From Pseudomonadota bacterium (GTDB taxonomy: Bacteria > Myxococcota > Myxococcia > Myxococcales > Myxococcaceae), in the NCBI GenBank assembly GCA_023424585.1, contig JAFADT010000891.1, forward strand, positions 1 through 9,646: a stretch of 9,646 bases of DNA. The letters are read 5' to 3'. A model generated the notes under the pieces. The model saw only the letters and a list, made by a program, of their open reading frames with translations, was not told the DNA's origin and did not search any database. Every line of letters starts with the position of its first letter. The stretch's first letter is position 1. Made by a program: the position numbers and the translations under genes. This document shows, in pieces, positions 6,380-9,646 of this stretch.

Positions 6380-6979
6380 TCAGTCGAACAGGTTCAGCGT
6401 CTGCGGCGGGCTCGCCGCCGCGGGTTCCGCCACGTGACACTTGCGGCAGCGCGGCTCGTAGGCCCCCGCCGCGCCCACCACCACCCGCTCCTCGCTGCCG
6501 ATGATGCGCTGCGAACGGTTGGCCGGGTTCCCGCACACCGCGCAGATGGCCAGCTCCTTCGTCACGTACTCCGCCACCGCCATCAGCTGCGGCATGGGCT
6601 CGAAGGGGCGCCCCTGGTAGTCCTGGTCCAGGCCCGCGCAGATGACGCGCATGCCCTTCTGGGCGAGCGCCTCACACACCTGCACCACCTCTCCGCCCAG
6701 GAACTGGACCTCGTCAATGCCCACCACCTGCGTGTCGGGGGACAGGTGCCGGAAAATTTCTTCAGCCCTCTCAATGGGCAGGGACGTCAATTTCAACTGG
6801 GAATGGCTCACCACCTGCGTGTCGTCATAGCGGGTGTCGATGCGCGGCTTGAACACGCGCACCTTCTGCCGGCCGTATAGCGCGCGCTTGACGCGGCGGA
6901 TCAACTCCTCCGTCTTGCCGGAGAACATCGAACCGCAGATGACCTCTATCCACCCGATATCTTTGGGGAATTGATGCAA
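6380..6979 (-). CDS. tdk: Thymidine kinase (type II, zinc-containing)
   Basis: Phosphorylates thymidine (and deoxyuridine) to the monophosphate for salvage into dTTP. It is 199 residues from TTG 6979. P-loop GSMFSGKT (16-23), Walker-B-type DEVQF (89-93) with the likely catalytic E90, the substrate 'lasso' GLDQDYQGRPF (116-126), and four zinc-binding cysteines C146, C149, C178 and C181 mark the bacterial/cellular TK1 family. The open frame runs on to 7150, but the upstream part is Ala/Gly-rich and unlike the family; thymidine kinases start just before the P-loop. No ATG or GTG is available near that point, so TTG 6979 is the best start, though its ribosome site (GAG, about 7 bases away) is weak. 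A promoter at 7013-7041 agrees with it. First gene of the tdk-upp-hpt operon. The final 15 residues are unremarkable. Confidence 0.93.
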   Translation of the reverse strand: MHQFPKDIGWIEVICGSMFSGKTEELIRRVKRALYGRQKVRVFKPRIDTRYDDTQVVSHSQLKLTSLPIERAEEIFRHLSPDTQVVGIDEVQFLGGEVVQVCEALAQKGMRVICAGLDQDYQGRPFEPMPQLMAVAEYVTKELAICAVCGNPANRSQRIIGSEERVVVGAAGAYEPRCRKCHVAEPAAASPPQTLNLFD

Positions 6980-7012
6980 GGCACGCTCGTCGGGGAGGGG
7001 CTGGGCGGGGCC

Positions 7013-7041
7013 AATCTCGGCGACCCACCCCCTCGCGTCAA
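7013..7041 (-). promoter_or_regulatory. Candidate promoter of the tdk-upp-hpt operon
   Basis: On the minus strand, TTGACG (7036-7041) is followed after 17 bases by GAGATT (7013-7018). The -35 matches 5 of 6 and the -10 only 3 of 6. Transcription would begin near 7005, about 26 bases before the TTG start of tdk. It is the best -35 seen in the divergent gap of 195 bases. Confidence 0.35.
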
Positions 7042-7174
7042 TTTCGTTTCCGGCGGCGCAAGCCCCCGCCTCCGCCGCCTGCCCGGCTGCTTCCCGGCAA
7101 GTCCCGGAAGCCCTGGCAAGGGATTTGAATAGCCCCGCCCCAGGTAGCACGGACGGGAACCCTGGGGGTGGGGC

Positions 7175-7546
7175 GTGGCGGCGACGGCGAACGAGGTGCA
7201 GGCGGAGGGGTGGGCGCAGCAGGCTTCTTTCTACACGTCACCGGCGTCGGTGGCGCTGCTCATGCTGAACCTGCTGGACGGGCTGTTCACCCTACTCTTC
7301 CTGCAGTTGGGGGTGGCGGAGGAGCTCAACCCGGTGATGCGCGTGGCGTACGAGCAGTCGCCGCTCCTCTTCATGTTCTCCAAGCTGCTCATCGTGAACG
7401 CGGGGCTGTGCCTGCTGTGCCTGCACCGCCGGCTCAAGGCCAGCCGCCTCGCCATCCGCGCGGGCGCCGTCGTCTACGCCATCATCGTCGTCTACCACCT
7501 GGCCTTCCTTACCCACCTGGTGAGTCATTGGCCCTTCGGGGCATGA
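7175..7546 (+). CDS. Small three-helix membrane protein, probably DUF5658 family
   Basis: Function unknown. 123 residues with three hydrophobic segments at about 26-46, 63-83 and 95-115, and no signal peptide. Within the first segment and loop, LNLLDGLFTLLFL (31-43) and EELNPVMR (49-56), followed by a lysine at K70, form the D...T...E-x-NP...K pattern I associate with DUF5658; this is from memory and unverified. An acidic residue and a Thr buried in the first helix are unusual for a simple anchor, so small-molecule or ion binding is conceivable. The start is GTG 7175 behind a G-rich stretch; GTG 7196 is an alternative. It is divergent from tdk and 116 bases before spoVG. A short UUCG hairpin overlaps its last codons. 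Confidence 0.8.
   Translation: MAATANEVQAEGWAQQASFYTSPASVALLMLNLLDGLFTLLFLQLGVAEELNPVMRVAYEQSPLLFMFSKLLIVNAGLCLLCLHRRLKASRLAIRAGAVVYAIIVVYHLAFLTHLVSHWPFGA
7531..7542 (+). repeat. GCCC(UUCG)GGGC hairpin at the end of the membrane protein gene
   Basis: A perfect 4-bp stem with the extra-stable C(UUCG)G tetraloop ends one base before the TGA stop of the three-helix protein gene. It lacks a T run, so it is unlikely to be a full terminator. It belongs to a set of three UUCG-capped stems at gene ends in this window. Confidence 0.4.
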
Positions 7547-7662
7547 CGGCTGGAGGACCAGTGAACGGTCCCCGGCGCGACAGGTAGGGGGTGCTTGCTT
7601 TTCACCGCCCGCCTGTCCCAGGCTTCCCCGTAGCTCCGGCCTTCCAGGTTCGGGGGGGGACC

Positions 7663-7962
7663 ATGAACATCACCGACGTCCGGGTGTTTCCGGTCGAAGA
7701 GGACAAGCTCAAGGCGTACGTCACCATCACCCTGGATCACTGCTTCGTCGTGCGCGACCTGAAGGTGATCCACGGCTCCACCGGGCTCTTCATCGCGATG
7801 CCCGCGAAAAAACGGAAGGACGGGACCTACAAGGACATCGCGCATCCTCTGAACGCGGACACGCGCAGCCAGATGGAGCGGGTCATCCTCATCGAGTACG
7901 AGAAACACCTTCACCAGGCGCAGAACGGGACGCTCGGCCCCGTGGCGGCTGAACTCGACTAA
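7663..7962 (+). CDS. spoVG: SpoVG-family RNA/DNA-binding regulator
   Basis: Small cytoplasmic nucleic-acid-binding protein. In Bacillus it affects septation and spore cortex formation, and in other bacteria it binds specific DNA or RNA as a regulator. It is 99 residues, the usual length. The family signature is clear throughout: MNITDVRVFPV at the start, LKAYVTITLD (16-25), FVVRDLKVI (28-36), GLFIAMPAKK (41-50) and a lysine-rich KRKDGTYKDIAHPL block (50-63), followed by a helix (about 66-84). The last 12 residues are variable. ATG 7663 is chosen because the family begins exactly there and a G-run (7652-7658) precedes it; the frame is open further upstream but that part is not family-like. It lies 42 bases before prs, echoing the Bacillus spoVG-glmU-prs-ctc order. 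Confidence 0.95.
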   Translation: MNITDVRVFPVEEDKLKAYVTITLDHCFVVRDLKVIHGSTGLFIAMPAKKRKDGTYKDIAHPLNADTRSQMERVILIEYEKHLHQAQNGTLGPVAAELD

Positions 7963-7969
7963 CGAACTT

Positions 7970-7979
7970 CCCTTCGGGG
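7970..7979 (+). repeat. CCC(UUCG)GGG mini-hairpin between spoVG and prs
   Basis: A 3-bp stem with a UUCG tetraloop begins eight bases after the spoVG stop. It is too short to terminate on its own. It is listed because it repeats the UUCG-hairpin pattern seen after hpt and at the end of the three-helix protein gene. Confidence 0.25.
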
Positions 7980-8004
7980 CGCGCACGGGTTAGTCAGCGC
8001 CCCC

Positions 8005-8958
8005 ATGCAGCCGTCGCGTGACTTCAAGGTGTTCGCCGGGAACTCCAACCCGGCGTTGGCGCAGCGCATCTGCGAGTACCTCCAGCGTCCGTTGGGCAAG
8101 GCGACGGTGGACACGTTTTCCGACGGGGAGATCCACGTCGAGATCGGCGAGAACGTGCGTGGGCAGGACGTGTTCATCGTCCAGTCCACGTGCCCGCCGG
8201 CGAACCACCACCTGATGGAGCTGCTCATCATGTGCGACGCCCTGAAGCGGGCGAGCGCCGGCTCCATCACCGCCGTGATGCCGTACTACGGCTACGCGCG
8301 GCAGGACCGGAAGGTGGCGGCCCGCACGCCCATCACCGCCAAGCTGGTGGCGGACATGCTGGAGGTCGCGGGGGTCAACCGGGTGGTGTCCATGGACATG
8401 CACGCCGGGCAGATCCAGGGCTTCTTCAACATGCCCTCGGATCACCTCTACGGGTCGCCGGTGTTCCTGGAGGACATCCGCAAGCGCTTCCCGGAGCCGA
8501 CCGAGCTGGTCATCGTCAGCCCGGACGCCGGCGGCGTGGAGCGCGCGCGCGCCTACTCCAAGCGGCTGAACACGGGCCTGGCCATCATCGACAAGCGCCG
8601 CCCCCGCCCCAACGCCTCGGAGGTGATGAACCTCATCGGCGACGTGAAGGGCAAGGACGCCATCCTGGTGGACGACATGGTGGACACGGCGGGCACGCTC
8701 GCCCAGGCCGCCGCGGCGCTGAAGGACAAGGGCGCGCGCCGGGTGGTGGCGTACGCGGTGCACCCCATCCTGTCCGGCCCCGCCATCCAGCGCATCACGG
8801 ACTCCGTGCTGGAGGAGGTCGTCTTCACGGACACGGTGCCGCTGGCGGCCAACGCCAGGGCGTGCCCGAAGATCCGCGCCCTGAACACCGACTCCCTCTT
8901 CGGCGAGGCCATCGCGCGCATCCACCGCGCGGACTCGCTGAGCTCGCTGTTCGTCTAG
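8005..8958 (+). CDS. prs: Ribose-phosphate pyrophosphokinase (PRPP synthetase)
   Basis: Makes PRPP from ribose 5-phosphate and ATP, feeding nucleotide synthesis and the salvage transferases encoded in this same window. 317 residues, the normal length for class I enzymes. Features in order: FSDGE (38-42) at the ATP site; [11 protein letters not shown] (93-103); the Mg-binding [11 protein letters not shown] (131-141) with D131 and H133; [11 protein letters not shown] (171-181); the catalytic flexible loop with K197 and R199 (DKRRPRPN); and the PRPP/ribose-phosphate loop [11 protein letters not shown] (221-231) with D223-D224. ATG 8005 fits the family N-terminus, but no clear Shine-Dalgarno precedes it (only GCGCCCCC), which is odd for a core gene and may reflect dependence on spoVG translation 42 bases upstream. 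A 7-bp hairpin follows its stop. Confidence 0.97.
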   Translation: MQPSRDFKVFAGNSNPALAQRICEYLQRPLGKATVDTFSDGEIHVEIGENVRGQDVFIVQSTCPPANHHLMELLIMCDALKRASAGSITAVMPYYGYARQDRKVAARTPITAKLVADMLEVAGVNRVVSMDMHAGQIQGFFNMPSDHLYGSPVFLEDIRKRFPEPTELVIVSPDAGGVERARAYSKRLNTGLAIIDKRRPRPNASEVMNLIGDVKGKDAILVDDMVDTAGTLAQAAAALKDKGARRVVAYAVHPILSGPAIQRITDSVLEEVVFTDTVPLAANARACPKIRALNTDSLFGEAIARIHRADSLSSLFV

Positions 8959-8967
8959 GCGCAGCGA

Positions 8968-8985
8968 CCGCCCGCGGCCGGGCGG
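8968..8985 (+). terminator. Terminator-like hairpin after prs
   Basis: CCGCCCG (8968-8974) and CGGGCGG (8979-8985) form a perfect 7-bp stem with a 4-base loop, nine bases after the prs stop. It is followed only by CTTGAC, so no real T run. It could end or attenuate transcription between prs and rplY. Confidence 0.45.
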
Positions 8986-9001
8986 CTTGACGAAGGACCC
9001 C

Positions 9002-9134
9002 GGGGGCTGGCATGTCCGGCCCCCTCCACCGGTTCCACGGGGCGGAAGCACGCCCCGGGCGCCGTCTTCGGGGCCCACCATGGGGGTGGGATGCCGAGGG
9101 CGCCCAGACGCCGGTGAACCCGCGGTACCCACCG
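9002..9134 (+). promoter_or_regulatory. Highly structured leader of rplY
   Basis: The prs-rplY gap holds a chain of potential RNA hairpins. H1 pairs GGGGGCTGG (9002-9010) with CCGGCCCCC (9016-9024), nine pairs including one G-U. H2 pairs CGGGGCG (9038-9044) with CGCCCCG (9051-9057). H3 is nested: GGGCGCC (9057-9063) with GGCGCCC (9099-9105), TCGG (9068-9071) with CCGA (9094-9097), and CCCACC (9074-9079) with GGTGGG (9085-9090). H4 pairs CGGTG (9112-9116) with CACCG (9130-9134). H2 and H3 share base 9057. A ribosomal-protein leader with autoregulatory or stress-responsive structure is possible, but high GC content makes chance pairing common. Confidence 0.4.
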
Positions 9135-9150
9135 AAAAGAGAGCCTTTCC

Positions 9151-9646
9151 ATGGCCACCGACAAGAGCACCCTCGAAGCCCAGGCCCGTGACAACTCCGG
9201 CAAGGGCGTCGCCCGCCGCCTGCGCGCCCAGGGTCGCATCCCCGCCGTCGTCTACGGCAAGCACCTGAAGGCGCCGCTGCACGTCTCCGTGGACCCCAAG
9301 GGCATCCGCACGGCCATCAACACCCCGCACAAGCTGAACACGCTCATCCAGCTGAAGCTGGCGGGCAACGAGCAGCAGGTCCTCCTGAAGGACTACCAGA
9401 TGGATCCGCTCACCCGCGACATCCTGCACGCGGACTTCATCGCCGTGAGCGAGAAGGAGCAGGTCAAGGTGAACATCCCCGTGGTGCTCACCGGCAAGGC
9501 CGCGGGCGTGGCCGACGGCGGCCTGCTCACCCAGGTGCGCCGCAACCTGGAGGTCTGGGCCCTCCCCGGCGCCATCCCGCTCCAGATCGAGGTGGACGTC
9601 ACCCACCTGAAGATCGCGGAGGCCCTCCACGTGAACGACGTGAAGC
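9151..9646 (+). CDS. rplY: 50S ribosomal protein L25 (Ctc/TL5 type), 3' end beyond window
   Basis: Binds 5S rRNA in the large ribosomal subunit; the long two-domain form is called TL5 or general stress protein Ctc. 165 complete codons are visible and the frame is still open at the window end. The N-terminal 5S-binding domain (about 1-92) shows the hallmark GKGVARRLRAQGRIPAVVYG (18-37) and the later KDYQMDPLTRDILHADFIAV block (85-104). The C-terminal TL5 domain begins near 100 with VKVNIPVVLTGKAAGV (109-124) and continues through EVDVTHLKIAEALHVNDV. ATG 9151 is preceded by AAGAGAG about 7 bases away. It follows prs as in Bacillus (prs-ctc) and is separated from it by a 192-base gap full of hairpins. 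In many genomes pth follows, but this cannot be seen here. Confidence 0.95.
   Translation, partial: MATDKSTLEAQARDNSGKGVARRLRAQGRIPAVVYGKHLKAPLHVSVDPKGIRTAINTPHKLNTLIQLKLAGNEQQVLLKDYQMDPLTRDILHADFIAVSEKEQVKVNIPVVLTGKAAGVADGGLLTQVRRNLEVWALPGAIPLQIEVDVTHLKIAEALHVNDVK

Noticed and set aside
7114..7129. Sigma-54 promoter (TGGCAAG-N4-TTGAA) before the three-helix protein gene
   Set aside because: The -24 element fits but the essential GC at -12 is replaced by GA.
7555..7571. GGACC/GGTCC stem as terminator before spoVG
   Set aside because: Only five pairs with a 7-base loop and no T run.
8987..9015. rplY promoter with -35 TTGACG
   Set aside because: The hexamer at the right distance is GCATGT, a very poor -10, and the region is occupied by hairpin stems.
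7990..9630. Very long open frame on the minus strand opposite prs and rplY
   Set aside because: It is the antisense of two firmly identified genes. Its translation is a monotonous Arg/Gly/Asp/His/Val mix, typical of frames opened by high GC content, with no family resemblance.

Overview
The window is an ordinary but well-organised stretch of chromosome from a very GC-rich bacterium. Nearly every third codon position is G or C, and GTG and TTG starts are used. Protein sequences and gene set suggest a myxobacterium of the Myxococcus/Corallococcus/Archangium group. That placement is inferred from remembered resemblance, not from a search. Nearly all genes serve nucleotide metabolism. I see no insertion sequence, phage gene, CRISPR array, tRNA or rRNA, and no evidence of a novel multi-gene system.

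Left part, plus strand: a 390-base upstream region holds two NrdR-box-like sites 32 bases apart. They overlap a sigma-70-type promoter and are followed by a leader of about 230 bases. Then come nrdA and nrdB, the two subunits of an aerobic class Ia-type ribonucleotide reductase. A perfect 10-bp hairpin closes this operon and faces the converging aquaporin gene.

Middle part, minus strand (reading right to left): tdk (thymidine kinase), upp-like (uracil phosphoribosyltransferase family) and hpt (hypoxanthine phosphoribosyltransferase) form a compact salvage operon. Further downstream on the same strand lies an aqpZ-type water channel with its own strong ribosome binding site.

Right part, plus strand: a small three-helix membrane protein (probably DUF5658) is divergent from tdk. 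It is followed by spoVG, prs (PRPP synthetase) and the start of rplY (ribosomal protein L25/Ctc), which runs off the window end. The order spoVG-prs-rplY is the one known in Bacillus, there with glmU between spoVG and prs. The prs-rplY gap is packed with potential RNA hairpins.

Functionally, Prs makes PRPP, Hpt and the Upp-like enzyme spend it to recover bases, Tdk recovers thymidine, and NrdAB makes deoxynucleotides. The points most worth a second look are the NrdR operator pair, the structured rplY leader, the divergent uracil phosphoribosyltransferase and the UUCG-capped hairpins at gene ends.
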